NCBI GenBank assembly: GCA_009646425.1
Contig: WJBW01000002.1
Location: 500,734-558,120, forward strand
Origin: Burkholderiales bacterium LSUCC0115
GTDB lineage: Bacteria; Pseudomonadota; Gammaproteobacteria; Burkholderiales; Burkholderiaceae_A
Reading direction: 5' to 3'
Length of the DNA: 57,387 nt
Each line of letters starts with the position of its first letter. Positions within the stretch are counted from its first letter, which is position 1. A program made the translations under genes and the position numbers. The notes beneath the pieces were generated by a model. It was given only the letters and a program-made list of their open reading frames with translations, made no database searches and was not told where the DNA came from. Below are positions 17,112 through 26,158 of this stretch, piece after piece.

Positions 17112-17798
17112 ATGCCAGAAGACACGGTCAGCCCCCACCCACACATCCGCAGCTTTGTTCGACGACAGGGCAAGATCACGGCTGGCCAGCGCTTGGCTCG
17201 CGAGCGCCTGACAGATAAGTGGACACTAGCCTTCAAGGGACAGCGCTTGGATCCGCGTCAGGTCTTTGGCAACACCAACGGTGTGATCCTGGAGATCGGC
17301 TTTGGCATGGGCGAGACCACAGCCCAGATCGCCCGGCAAAACCCAGACCTGAACTTTCTTGGCGTCGAGGTCTATCCTGCGGGTGTGGGCGCCCTGTTGG
17401 CCCGTATCGAATCAACGGGGCTCACCAACATTCGCATCGTGGAGCATGACGCCGTTGAGGTCCTTCGGGACGCCATCGCCCCAGACTCACTGCAAGGGGT
17501 GCACATCTACTTTCCGGATCCTTGGCCCAAGAAGCGTCATCACAAGCGCCGGCTCATTCAGTCTGCGGTGGTGACCCTGCTGGCCAGGCGCATCATGCCC
17601 GGTGGCTATCTGCACTGCGCCACCGATTGGCCCGAATACGCGGACCAGATGCTGACGGAGTTAACGCGCTGTGAGCTGCTCAAGAACCAGCACGTAGGCT
17701 TCGCACCAAGACCAGACTGGCGCCCCCTGACCAAGTTCGAGGCACGTGGTCTGCGGCTCGGTCACCCAGTGGCGGACCTGGTCTTTCGCAGGGTCTGA
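17112..17798 (+). CDS. trmB: tRNA (guanine-N7-)-methyltransferase
   Basis: TrmB methylates G46 in the variable loop of tRNAs. From ATG 17112 the product is 228 residues. The SAM-binding motif [17 protein letters not shown] and the family signature [18 protein letters not shown] are clear, as is the C-terminal [19 protein letters not shown]. The open frame continues upstream as far as 16890, into the hupB control region and hupB itself, so that extension is not coding. ATG 17088 is an alternative, but neither has a strong ribosome site. Confidence 0.93.
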   Translation: MPEDTVSPHPHIRSFVRRQGKITAGQRLARERLTDKWTLAFKGQRLDPRQVFGNTNGVILEIGFGMGETTAQIARQNPDLNFLGVEVYPAGVGALLARIESTGLTNIRIVEHDAVEVLRDAIAPDSLQGVHIYFPDPWPKKRHHKRRLIQSAVVTLLARRIMPGGYLHCATDWPEYADQMLTELTRCELLKNQHVGFAPRPDWRPLTKFEARGLRLGHPVADLVFRRV

Positions 17799-17799
17799 G

Positions 17800-18666
17800 C
17801 TAGCCAGCACTCCAATCCAGCCAGCCAGCCTGCCAGGTGGCCAGCACTACCAGGCCAAAGACAATGCGATAGATGGCAAAGCCATTAAAGTTATGGCTGG
17901 CCACGAACCGGATCAGCCACCGAATCACGACCATGGCACTGACAAAGGCACTGACCATGCCCACCGCAAAAATCGGCAGGTCTTGCCAGGCCAGCAGGCC
18001 TCGATGTTTGAGCAGGCTGTAGGCCCCGGCGGCCATGAGCGTTGGGACGGCCAGGAAGAATGAGAATTCAGTGGCGGCCTTGCGAGAAAAACCAAACAAC
18101 ATGCCACCAATAATCGTGGCGCCCGATCGGCTGGTACCCGGAATCAAGGCAAAGGCCTGGGCCACGCCAATCTTCAGAGCATCCCATCCCGTCATCTGGT
18201 CAACCGATTCAATCCTGGCGCCGCCTTGCGAAGATGCACGCTGCTGTCGACGCTCGGCCCAGAGAATGATCAAGCCGCCCACGATGAAGGCGGCAGCCAC
18301 CGGCACTGGACTAAACAGATGTGCCTTGATGGCTGATCCAAAGGCCAGGCCCAGGACCGCCGCTGGGCAAAAGGCGATGATGAGGTTGGGTATCAACCGA
18401 CGGGCCGACGCAGGCGCCTGCCCCACACCAAAGGCTGCCAAAAACCGTTCGCGGTACAACCAGACAATGGCCAAGACGGCGCCCGTCTGGATGGCAATGT
18501 CAAAGACCTTTGCGCGGTCGTCATCAAAACCAATCAGCCAGCCGGTCAAAATCAGATGGCCAGTCGAGGAAATGGGCAGAAATTCGGTGAGCCCCTCGAC
18601 CACCCCCATGATCAAGGCCTTCACCAATTCGGGGCTGCTGCGGGCCCACTCCAGAAATTCAGTCAT
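17800..18666 (-). CDS. uppP: Undecaprenyl-diphosphatase UppP (BacA)
   Basis: UppP recycles undecaprenyl pyrophosphate to the monophosphate carrier for peptidoglycan and polysaccharide synthesis in the inner membrane. The 288-residue polytopic protein has both active-site motifs, [19 protein letters not shown] and [19 protein letters not shown]. The start is [11 protein letters not shown] at 18666; the longer open frame extends into pcm on the other strand. Its end is separated from the trmB stop by a single base. Confidence 0.94.
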   Translation of the reverse strand: MTEFLEWARSSPELVKALIMGVVEGLTEFLPISSTGHLILTGWLIGFDDDRAKVFDIAIQTGAVLAIVWLYRERFLAAFGVGQAPASARRLIPNLIIAFCPAAVLGLAFGSAIKAHLFSPVPVAAAFIVGGLIILWAERRQQRASSQGGARIESVDQMTGWDALKIGVAQAFALIPGTSRSGATIIGGMLFGFSRKAATEFSFFLAVPTLMAAGAYSLLKHRGLLAWQDLPIFAVGMVSAFVSAMVVIRWLIRFVASHNFNGFAIYRIVFGLVVLATWQAGWLDWSAG

Positions 18667-18678
18667 ATCCGCGATAAT

Positions 18679-18692
18679 AAGGGCTAACCCTT
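18679..18692. promoter_or_regulatory. Short dyad in the uppP/pcm divergent gap
   Basis: The 47-base gap between two divergent genes contains AAGGG-CTAA-CCCTT flanked by AT-rich sequence. On the minus strand TTATTAT next to it could act as a -10 region for uppP, giving a nearly leaderless transcript. It may be an operator or simply part of overlapping promoters. No known regulator consensus is recognised. Confidence 0.3.
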
Positions 18693-18713
18693 TTATTTCA
18701 CTGTCGAGTAGCC

Positions 18714-19391
18714 ATGGCCACCCATTCCCTGACTGACCCCATCGAGATCGCCCGTCACAACATGGTCGAGCAGCAGATCCGTCCCTGGGACGTTCTAGAC
18801 CCAAACGTCTTGGCTGCGCTCTATCAGGTCAAGCGCGAGGGCTTCGTCCCGGCCAGCGATCAACACCTGGCCTTTTTTGACATGGACATTCCCCTGGCCG
18901 ATGGCCAGGTCATGCTCAGCCCGAAGCTGCAGGCCAGACTCGTTCAGGAACTCAACCTGCAGGCCCAGGATCAGGTCCTGGAGATCGGCACAGGCACGGG
19001 CTACACAGCTGCTCTCATGGCCCAGTTGGCCCACACCGTCACCACCATCGAGTCCAATCCCAACATTGCTGCCGCCGCCAAAGCCAACCTGGCTCGAGCT
19101 GGCATCCACAATATCGTGCTCATGGAGGGCGATGGCCTGGCCGAGAATGGCCTGTGGCATCGCCAACAGTTCGATGCCATTCTGATCACCGGCAGCCTGC
19201 CCAGCGTCCCCGACCACCTCTTTGAGATGCTCAAGCCTGACGGTCGCATGGTGGTGATCGTGGGCCAGCTGCCCATCATGCAGGCGACTTTGTTCACCAA
19301 GTGGGGAACTTCCATCTCTGAGATCAGCCTCTTCGATACCGTGGCGCCTATGCTGACTGGTGCCGCCGTGCCCAGTTCCTTCTCCTTTTAA
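18714..19391 (+). CDS. pcm: Protein-L-isoaspartate O-methyltransferase family protein
   Basis: The 225-residue protein matches [24 protein letters not shown] at the N-terminus, [20 protein letters not shown], and the SAM-binding [19 protein letters not shown]. The family repairs isoaspartyl residues in aged proteins by methylation. This version begins with the VEQQIRP form common in alpha- and betaproteobacteria and sits 12 bases before tolC, an arrangement seen in other proteobacteria. A strict repair role is inferred from family only. Confidence 0.88.
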   Translation: MATHSLTDPIEIARHNMVEQQIRPWDVLDPNVLAALYQVKREGFVPASDQHLAFFDMDIPLADGQVMLSPKLQARLVQELNLQAQDQVLEIGTGTGYTAALMAQLAHTVTTIESNPNIAAAAKANLARAGIHNIVLMEGDGLAENGLWHRQQFDAILITGSLPSVPDHLFEMLKPDGRMVVIVGQLPIMQATLFTKWGTSISEISLFDTVAPMLTGAAVPSSFSF

Positions 19392-19403
19392 ACAAAGAAC
19401 CTC

Positions 19404-20801
19404 ATGACCTCCCAACCACCATCGATGCTGCTCACCAAGCCCCTGAGACTCGCTGCCGCAGTCGGCCTGGCCTTTGCGCCCCCCTGGTCTGTCCAGGCCT
19501 ACAGCCTTTCGGAGGCAGTCGCTGCCGCCCTGGCGCAGGACCCTGCCTACCTGGCCGCCCAACAAAGCCGATTGGCCGGTCAAGAGAAAAAGCCCCAGGG
19601 CGTCGCTGGCCTGCTGCCATCGGTCTCGGGTACCGCCGCCGCGCGGGATTACGACTACACGTCCGGTACTAGCAGCGGGGAGGGCCTGGACTACCGCAGC
19701 TACAGCATCAGCCTGACCCAGTCGCTCTTTAACCTCAGCACCATTCAGGCCGCGCGACAGGGCTTTGAGCAGGTCAAATCCTCTGAGGCGGCCTTCCAGA
19801 CAGCCCGGCAAGAAGCACTGTTGCGGGTGGCCGAGGCCTATTTCAAGGTGCTCACCGAACAAGACAACCTGGCCAGTGTCCAGGCCGAGAAGACTGCCAT
19901 CGGCGAGCAGCTCGAACAGGCCAAACGCAGCTTTGAAGTCGGCAGCGCCACCGTGACAGACCAACAAGAGGCACAGGCCCGATTCGATCTGGCCGTGGCC
20001 AAAGAGATCGCCGCCTCCAACAGCCTGAACATCGCCAGAAATGCACTGGTCCTTCTCACCAACCGTCCCCTACCAGCCAAGCTGGCTGGCCTGGCCGGTC
20101 CGATTGCCATTGCGGCGCCCAACCCGGCCGCCTCAGAGCCCTGGGTGGAGCAGGCGCGCACCAACAGCTATCCCGTTCTGAAGGCACAGGCCGAGGCCAC
20201 CAGTGCCCGTTACGAGGTCACCAAAAAATACGCAGGCCATTTGCCCAGCCTCGACCTGGTGGCCAACCGCACTTACAACAAAGACACCGCATCACCAGAC
20301 ACCAATTCAAGCTCCAACTATGTGGGCCTGAGCCTGACGGTGCCTTTGTTTGCCGGTGGTCTGACGCTCTCGCAGACCCGCGAGGCCAGCGCGCTCAAGG
20401 CCAAGGCCGACTTGGACCTGCAGGCCGCCAGACTTAATGCCGAGCAGGCCGCCCGCACGGCTTATCTCAATGTGGTCGCTGGCCTGTCTCAGGTCACTGC
20501 GCTCGAAGCGGCTGAAAAATCCAGCAAGCTCGCGCTGGACTCCAACAAGCTGGGTTACGAAGTGGGCGTGCGCATCAACATCGATGTGCTCAACGCCCAG
20601 CAGCAGCTCTTTGCGGCCCAGCGTGACCTGTCCAAAGCCCGCTACGACACCTTGCTGGCCAGCCTCAAGCTTCGCGCCTCTGTGGGCAGCCTGCAGACCA
20701 ACGATCTGGATACGGTCAGCCGACTGATGCAGCCGACCAGCGGCGCTGCCACCAACTCAAACAACGCCAGCTCAAACGCGACTGCTGCCAAGTCCCAGTA
20801 G
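19404..20801 (+). CDS. tolC: TolC-family outer-membrane channel protein
   Basis: TolC trimers form the outer-membrane exit duct for type I secretion and RND or ABC efflux. The 465-residue precursor has a signal peptide (LAAAVGLAFAPPWSVQA) followed by two structural repeats of long coiled helices. Typical segments are YSLSEAVAAALAQDPAYLAA, SYSISLTQSLFNLSTIQAAR, YVGLSLTVPLFAGGLTLSQT and KLGYEVGVRINIDVLNAQQQ. A Ser/Asn/Thr-rich tail ends the protein. The last 30 bases overlap the 3' end of waaA on the other strand. Confidence 0.93.
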   Translation: MTSQPPSMLLTKPLRLAAAVGLAFAPPWSVQAYSLSEAVAAALAQDPAYLAAQQSRLAGQEKKPQGVAGLLPSVSGTAAARDYDYTSGTSSGEGLDYRSYSISLTQSLFNLSTIQAARQGFEQVKSSEAAFQTARQEALLRVAEAYFKVLTEQDNLASVQAEKTAIGEQLEQAKRSFEVGSATVTDQQEAQARFDLAVAKEIAASNSLNIARNALVLLTNRPLPAKLAGLAGPIAIAAPNPAASEPWVEQARTNSYPVLKAQAEATSARYEVTKKYAGHLPSLDLVANRTYNKDTASPDTNSSSNYVGLSLTVPLFAGGLTLSQTREASALKAKADLDLQAARLNAEQAARTAYLNVVAGLSQVTALEAAEKSSKLALDSNKLGYEVGVRINIDVLNAQQQLFAAQRDLSKARYDTLLASLKLRASVGSLQTNDLDTVSRLMQPTSGAATNSNNASSNATAAKSQ

Positions 20802-22100
20802 AGCTTGCAGGGTCCGCTGGGTGGCCCCGCGGTGCTCAATCACAAACGCGCTGGCCTGCTCACGGGCTAGCGCCAATCGCTGCCCGTCGGCTGCCAACTG
20901 ACTGGCCTGCTCGACAAACGCATCATACGAACCGACACCAACCCCCGCCCCTTTCTCTTTTAGAAGGCGCGCAATCTGGTGAAAGTTAAACATGTGTGGG
21001 CCCATAAAGACCGGGCGTCCCTGGGCGCAGACCTCAATGGGGTTCTGGCCACCCAAAGGCTTGAGGCTGCCGCCCATCAGAGCCAGGTCACTGGCCGCCA
21101 CATAGGCCGCCATCTCACCCAGCGAATCACCGACCCAGACCTGGGTCTCAACGGTCAAGGCCTGTGAGACCGAGCGCCGTGCCACTTGTAGCCCCAGCTG
21201 GCTGGCCAGCTGAAAGACCCGGTCAAATCGCTCTGGATGTCGGGGCACCACAATCAGCAGCGTGTTCTCGGGTAGCCGACGGGCTGCGGCAGCCCGCTGC
21301 CAGGCCGCAAACAAGTCTTGCTCCTCGTCATCGCGACTGCTGACCACCAGCCAGACCTGGGCAAAAGACCAGCCCCATCGCCACTGCCGACCCAGAGCCG
21401 ATTTGCTCTCGTCAATCGACAAATCAAACTTCAGACTGCCTGTGACCACCAGCTGGCCTTTGTAGCCCACCCGCTGAAAACGCCGGGCGTCATCCTGCGT
21501 CTGCGCGCAGATGAGATCGAGCTGGGCCAACGCGGGGCGCGCCAGCCAGGCAAATCGATGCATCTGCCGAGCGGACCTGGCCGACAAGCGGGCATTGATC
21601 AAGACCATGGTGAGACCAGCCTGTTTGGCCTGAGCCAAGAGGTTAGGCCAGAGCTCGGTCTCCATCAACAAACCCAGCTGAGCACCGGTCCATTTCAGAA
21701 AGCGACGGTTGGCCCAGGGCAGGTCATAAGGCAGGTAACACTGAACCAGACGTGGGTCTGGCCCCGCCAAAAAGTCCTCGCAGAGGCTGGCGCCCGTCTG
21801 CCGACCCGTGGGCGTGGTGTGGGTCATCACCACTCGAGCCTGGGCTCCCTTGGCATCGAGCCAGGCCCGCAGCAGGGGGACAGCGGCCTGGGTCTCACCC
21901 ACGGAGACCGCATGCAACCAGAGCACTGGTCCAGCCGAGTCAAAGGCACGCGACCCGGCCAACGCTGCCGGACCCCAGAAGCGCTCCAGCCAGTGGTCAC
22001 GATAGGCCGTTGCGCGTCGGCCCCGAAGCCACAGGTAGGCCATTAAACAGGGCACCAGCAGGCTGCCCACCAGGGTATAGACCAGGCGACTCAGCTGCAT
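20772..22100 (-). CDS. waaA: 3-deoxy-D-manno-octulosonic acid transferase
   Basis: WaaA adds Kdo to lipid A precursor at the cytoplasmic face of the inner membrane. The 442-residue GT30 enzyme has an N-terminal membrane anchor (LVYTLVGSLLVPCLMAYLWL), the acceptor-side region LWLHAVSVGETQAAVPLLRA with the conserved catalytic Glu, and the C-terminal CMP-Kdo region with VWVGDSLGEMAAYVAASDL and FMGPHMFNFHQIARLL. It overlaps waaC by 10 bases upstream and tolC by 30 bases at its 3' end. Confidence 0.94.
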   Translation of the reverse strand: MQLSRLVYTLVGSLLVPCLMAYLWLRGRRATAYRDHWLERFWGPAALAGSRAFDSAGPVLWLHAVSVGETQAAVPLLRAWLDAKGAQARVVMTHTTPTGRQTGASLCEDFLAGPDPRLVQCYLPYDLPWANRRFLKWTGAQLGLLMETELWPNLLAQAKQAGLTMVLINARLSARSARQMHRFAWLARPALAQLDLICAQTQDDARRFQRVGYKGQLVVTGSLKFDLSIDESKSALGRQWRWGWSFAQVWLVVSSRDDEEQDLFAAWQRAAAARRLPENTLLIVVPRHPERFDRVFQLASQLGLQVARRSVSQALTVETQVWVGDSLGEMAAYVAASDLALMGGSLKPLGGQNPIEVCAQGRPVFMGPHMFNFHQIARLLKEKGAGVGVGSYDAFVEQASQLAADGQRLALAREQASAFVIEHRGATQRTLQALLGLGSSRV

Positions 22101-23158
22101 GGCAGTGCCCCCGTGTCTTGATGGAGCAAGGCTTGCAGTTGATCAAACACCGCATCCGACTGTGCCAAGGCGCGGTCCAGGCTGATGCCCCTTGCAGCCC
22201 ACTGCAGACCGAAGCGACTGATGGGTGTGCTCAGAAAGAGCCCCACCGTGGGTCGGCCCATGGCGGCTGCCCAATGCGTAAGACCGGAGTCCACGCCGAC
22301 CACCACCTGGGCGCTGGCCAGCCATTCGCCCATCTCAGCCAGTGAGCGAGGCGACAAAGCGAGTCCATCGCATGACTGGGCCAGTTGCTGGGCACGACGG
22401 AATTCCTCTGAATGTCCGCTGGGAAAGACCGGGACAAAACCGGCTGCGCTGATCCTGCGTCCCAGTTGTTGCCACTGCTCGACAGGCCAGGTCTTTTCAG
22501 TGCGGCTGGAGCCATGCGCCAACAAGACCAGGCCGCGCACGCCCGACTCAGGCGCCAACCGCCTGGCGACATCTGCGTTCTCTCGCAAGAGACGTCGGGT
22601 GTTGGGGTCACTGGCAAAGACCAGACTGGGCTCGTACCCCAAGGGGGCGTCGTCTTGGGCCAGATCCAGAACAGGCTTTGAGTCCAGTGCCTGGCCAAAC
22701 AGTGTCAGCAGCCGGCGCACCGCGTGATCAGCAGGGGGGCTGCTCACGCCTCGATCAACGGCCCAGGCCGCGGGTCGCTCACGCGCGCTCTGAGCATCAA
22801 AACCCCAGCGAGAACCCTGTACCTCTGCCAGACGATTGACCACGGCACTCTTGATCAGTCCCTGGGCATCAATGAGCTGATCGTAGGTCTGCGACTGCAG
22901 ATCCGTGATGGCCTGACGAATCTCGCGCCAGGTTTCACCAAGACCGTTGAACCGAAACAGATGCTGACGCCAACGACGCAGGGCCAAGACATGGACATGC
23001 TCCACCAGTCCAGATCGACGCACCACATCCGCAAAGGCCTCCTCCACCACCCAATGCAGACGAAGGTCTGGCCGATGGGCGCGAACGACCGCCGCGGCCA
23101 CCAGACCGTGGACCACATCCCCCATGGAGCTCGTCTTGATGACGAGGAGTCGCGTCAT
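22091..23158 (-). CDS. waaC: Lipopolysaccharide heptosyltransferase I
   Basis: WaaC transfers the first heptose onto Kdo of the LPS inner core. The 355-residue GT9 protein opens with MTRLLVIKTSSMGDVVHGL, and has DLRLHWVVEEAFADVVRRSG, LVLLAHGSSRTEKTWPVEQW, and the C-terminal nucleotide-sugar site QVVVGVDSGLTHWAAAMGRP. The TSSMGD and DSGLTHWAAA signatures identify heptosyltransferase I rather than II. It lies between the phosphohexomutase gene (3-base gap) and waaA (overlap), forming an LPS operon. Confidence 0.92.
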   Translation of the reverse strand: MTRLLVIKTSSMGDVVHGLVAAAVVRAHRPDLRLHWVVEEAFADVVRRSGLVEHVHVLALRRWRQHLFRFNGLGETWREIRQAITDLQSQTYDQLIDAQGLIKSAVVNRLAEVQGSRWGFDAQSARERPAAWAVDRGVSSPPADHAVRRLLTLFGQALDSKPVLDLAQDDAPLGYEPSLVFASDPNTRRLLRENADVARRLAPESGVRGLVLLAHGSSRTEKTWPVEQWQQLGRRISAAGFVPVFPSGHSEEFRRAQQLAQSCDGLALSPRSLAEMGEWLASAQVVVGVDSGLTHWAAAMGRPTVGLFLSTPISRFGLQWAARGISLDRALAQSDAVFDQLQALLHQDTGALPCS

Positions 23159-23161
23159 GCC

Positions 23162-24568
23162 TTAGAAGGGCAGCTGGGCAGAGGGCATTACCGACAACAG
23201 ACCGGCCTTGAACTCCGCCTGTATGCGGGCCAGGGCCTGTTCGGTATCGGCTTCAAATCGCAGCACCACGACCGGGGTGGTGTTGGAGGCTCGGGCCAGA
23301 CCAAAGCCGTCGGCGTATTCCACTCGAATGCCATCGATGGTGATGCGTGACTGGGCCGTGGGGAAATCCGCCTGGTCACGCAGCCGAGCGACCACCTGGT
23401 GGTTCTCACCCTCTTGGGTTTTGACCTGCAGCTCTGGTGTGGAGATGGCATCCGGCAGCGCCTCTAAAATGGCCGAGGGGTTGTCGCTTCGAGACAGGAT
23501 CTCTAGCAGTCGAGCGGCCGCATACAGGCCATCGTCAAAGCCATACCAACGGTCGTTGAAAAAAACATGGCCACTCATCTCACCGGCCAATGGGGCCTTG
23601 GTCTCTTTCAGCTTGGCCTTGATCAGCGAATGGCCCGTGCGCCACATCAGTGGCTCACCCCCATGGGCCTTGATGTGCTGGGCCAACTGCCGACTGCATT
23701 TCACATCAAAAATAATCTGGGCACCTGGCTGCTGGGCCAGGACATCTGCGGCATAGAGCATGAGCTGGCGATCGGGCCAGATGATCTTGCCAGAGCGCGT
23801 CACCACCCCCAACCGATCCCCATCGCCATCAAAGGCCAGTCCCAACTCCAGGTCTTGGGCCGCAACGGCCGCGATCAGGTCCTCTAGGTTGTGTGGATCG
23901 GCTGGGTCTGGATGGTGGTTGGGGAAATGGCCATCCACCTCACAAAACAGGCTGGTGAGATCGGCACCGAGCCGCTTCATGAGCTGGGGCGCCAGTTCGC
24001 CTGCCACCCCATTGCCCGCATCAATCGCCACGCGCATCGGCCTGGCCCACTTCACATCCGAGACGATGCGATCCAGATAGGCCTGTCGAACATCGGCCTG
24101 GCTGACCTGACCCAGACGCCCGCCCGTATTCACCCGGTCGGCATGCGCCTGACTCTCGCCAGAGACGATGGATTGATACAGCGTCTGAATGGCCTCACCC
24201 GACAGGGTGGTACCAGCCACCATCATCTTCAGGCCGTTGTAATTGGGGGGGTTGTGGCTGCCGGTAATGGCCACGCCCGTGCCGGTCTGCAGCTCATGGG
24301 TTGCGAAATACACGACCGGGGTGGGCACCATGCCGATCTGAATCACATCGATGCCGGCTTGGGTGAGGCCTGCCGTGAGGGCCTCCACCAGGCGCGGCCC
24401 AGACAGCCGACCATCGCGGCCCACCACGCAACGGCCCTGTCCCTGTCCCTGCTGGTGCATGAGCAGCCCCAGGGCCTGTCCAATGGCCAGCACGCCCTCC
24501 TCGGTCAGGGTCTGGTCGACGATCCCACGAATATCGTAGGCCTTGAAGATGGCGGCGGGCAGGTTCAT
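23162..24568 (-). CDS. Phosphomannomutase/phosphoglucomutase
   Basis: The 468-residue alpha-D-phosphohexomutase interconverts hexose 1- and 6-phosphates for LPS and capsule sugars. The active-site phosphoserine loop is VAITGSHNPPNYNGLKM, the metal-binding loop AFDGDGDRLG, and the sugar-binding loop AGEMSGHVFFNDRWYGFDDG. The C-terminal phosphate-binding domain has DGFGLARASNTTPVVVLRFE. This is the AlgC/ManB type with dual specificity in characterised relatives. It heads the leftward waaC-waaA unit and is divergent from apaH by 24 bases. Confidence 0.92.
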   Translation of the reverse strand: MNLPAAIFKAYDIRGIVDQTLTEEGVLAIGQALGLLMHQQGQGQGRCVVGRDGRLSGPRLVEALTAGLTQAGIDVIQIGMVPTPVVYFATHELQTGTGVAITGSHNPPNYNGLKMMVAGTTLSGEAIQTLYQSIVSGESQAHADRVNTGGRLGQVSQADVRQAYLDRIVSDVKWARPMRVAIDAGNGVAGELAPQLMKRLGADLTSLFCEVDGHFPNHHPDPADPHNLEDLIAAVAAQDLELGLAFDGDGDRLGVVTRSGKIIWPDRQLMLYAADVLAQQPGAQIIFDVKCSRQLAQHIKAHGGEPLMWRTGHSLIKAKLKETKAPLAGEMSGHVFFNDRWYGFDDGLYAAARLLEILSRSDNPSAILEALPDAISTPELQVKTQEGENHQVVARLRDQADFPTAQSRITIDGIRVEYADGFGLARASNTTPVVVLRFEADTEQALARIQAEFKAGLLSVMPSAQLPF

Positions 24569-24592
24569 GGTGTCTATTCTAAGATGGGGGCT

Positions 24593-25411
24593 ATGGCGAT
24601 CTACGCAATCGGAGACGTTCAGGGCTGCGCCGACAGTTTAACGGCCCTGGTCGGTCAGCTCCCCTTTCGACGCAACCAAGACCAGCTCTGGTTTGTGGGG
24701 GACCTTGTCAATCGCGGCCCCCAGTCGGCCAAGGTCCTGCGCATGATTCGAGCCGCCGGCCCACAGGCCGTATCCGTCTTAGGTAACCACGACCTTCACC
24801 TGCTCGCAGTCTCGTGTGGCGCCAGGACACCATCGCTCTCAGACACCTTGGACGACGTCTTGGACGCACCCGATGCCCACGATCTCGTTGAATTTATTCG
24901 CCACCAACCCCTGGCCCATCACGGTCAAGGCGTGCTCATGGTGCACGCGGGCGTCTTGCCTGGCTGGACCACAGGCCAGACCCTTGCGCTGGCCAACGAG
25001 GTCTCCAAACGCCTTCGAAGCACGCACTGGCAAGACTTCATGCACGAGATGTACGGTAATGCACCCGCCCACTGGCGAGACGGTCTGCGCGGCCACACTC
25101 GGTTGCGAGCAGTGGTCAACGTGCTGACGCGGCTGCGCTATCTGCGTACCAACGGCGAGATTGAATTCAAGTGCAAGGCCAACCCCAGTGCCGCACCGGC
25201 TGGTCTGGTGCCCTGGTTCGCCGCGCCCAATCGCAAGACGGCCCGGCAGCGCATGGTCTTTGGACACTGGTCGACGCTGGGGCTGAGGGTCGGTCCCAAG
25301 CTGATGGGCCTGGATACGGGCTGTGTCTGGGGTAGTTTTTTGACAGCCGCACGACTAGACGACGGGGCCATCTTTCAGCAGGTGGCCATCGACGGTCGGG
25401 CCAGTGACTGA
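24593..25411 (+). CDS. apaH: Symmetrical bis(5'-nucleosyl)-tetraphosphatase
   Basis: ApaH hydrolyses Ap4A to two ADP and also decaps Np4-capped RNAs. The 272-residue metallophosphatase has IGDVQGCADSL, FVGDLVNRGPQS, VLGNHDLHLLAV, VHAGVLPGWT and VFGHWSTLGL, which hold the metal-binding Asp, His and Asn residues. The ATG at 24593 is chosen; an in-frame ATG at 24584 is possible, and the very long upstream extension is antisense to the phosphohexomutase gene. The last 57 bases overlap the acyltransferase gene on the other strand. Confidence 0.93.
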   Translation: MAIYAIGDVQGCADSLTALVGQLPFRRNQDQLWFVGDLVNRGPQSAKVLRMIRAAGPQAVSVLGNHDLHLLAVSCGARTPSLSDTLDDVLDAPDAHDLVEFIRHQPLAHHGQGVLMVHAGVLPGWTTGQTLALANEVSKRLRSTHWQDFMHEMYGNAPAHWRDGLRGHTRLRAVVNVLTRLRYLRTNGEIEFKCKANPSAAPAGLVPWFAAPNRKTARQRMVFGHWSTLGLRVGPKLMGLDTGCVWGSFLTAARLDDGAIFQQVAIDGRASD

Positions 25412-26158
25412 GGCAATCAGCCCACGAGCATGATCAGACAAAGGACCCCGAAGTTGTTTAACGGGTCCCTCAAAGTCGCGCGCGTAAAAACTGGGGTGGA
25501 CATGACAGTGGGCTGACAGCCCAGGCGTTGTCAGAATCGCCACCATCGACTGCAGCAGCGTCATCTCACCGATATAAGCCGGCACGGTGCTGGCATGGCC
25601 GTACTGGCCATACCGAATCGTTAAGGGGCAGATGGGCAAATCCAGATCCTGCTGGGCCAGAGAAAACAGGTTGCTGTGAAAAGGCAACAAGCCCAGACCA
25701 TCGCTGGTGGTGCCTTCCGGAAAAAACAAGACCGCATGGCCCGATTGAAACCGGGCTGCCGCCTGGTGCAGAACACCGCGAAGGGCATGCCGCGAACCAC
25801 GCTCGATGAAGATGGTGCCCGACAGACGGACCAGCCAGCTAATGACCGGCCAGCTGCGGATCTCCGACTTCGCAATGAAGACGACTGGGGCCTGCGCCAG
25901 CACCACGTAAATGTCGATCCATGAGATGTGATTGGAGACCAACAGGCAGGGGTTGGGCCATCCAGTGGGCTGCCCGGTTCGATACAGCCGAACCCCACAG
26001 ATGGCCAGCAGGCCGCGCGCGAAGGTCTTCATGGCCAGCGCTCGCATGGCACGTCCGAGCCAGGGCATGAAGGCCACGGCCCAGACCAGGCCCAAGAGGA
26101 CCAGTACCGCCAGAGCCGGCAGACGCCAACTCAGTCGGCGCCAGCCTTGCAGGGTCAT
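25355..26158 (-). CDS. plsC: 1-acylglycerol-3-phosphate O-acyltransferase (PlsC-like)
   Basis: The 267-residue membrane-bound acyltransferase has an N-terminal hydrophobic segment (LPALAVLVLLGLVWAVAF), the HX4D catalytic box LVSNHISWIDIYVV, and the FPEGTTSDGLGLLPF acceptor motif. It should acylate lysophosphatidic acid to phosphatidic acid. It overlaps the PyrC' gene by 4 bases, as the last gene of the yqgE-ruvX-pyrB-pyrC' run, and overlaps apaH tail-to-tail by 57 bases. A role as a more specialised lysophospholipid acyltransferase cannot be excluded. Confidence 0.88.
   Translation of the reverse strand: MTLQGWRRLSWRLPALAVLVLLGLVWAVAFMPWLGRAMRALAMKTFARGLLAICGVRLYRTGQPTGWPNPCLLVSNHISWIDIYVVLAQAPVVFIAKSEIRSWPVISWLVRLSGTIFIERGSRHALRGVLHQAAARFQSGHAVLFFPEGTTSDGLGLLPFHSNLFSLAQQDLDLPICPLTIRYGQYGHASTVPAYIGEMTLLQSMVAILTTPGLSAHCHVHPSFYARDFEGPVKQLRGPLSDHARGLIASVTGPTVDGHLLKDGPVV

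Noticed and set aside
18795-19967. Minus-strand ORF of 390 codons over pcm and tolC
   Set aside because: It is long but fully antisense to two recognisable genes; its translation has no domain and is Gly/Leu/His-biased.
21318-22046. Plus-strand ORF of 242 codons over waaA
   Set aside because: It is antisense to a conserved glycosyltransferase with no domain of its own.
23891-24592. N-terminal extension of apaH by about 234 codons
   Set aside because: It is antisense to the phosphohexomutase gene; ApaH homology starts at 24593 with AIYAIGDVQGC.
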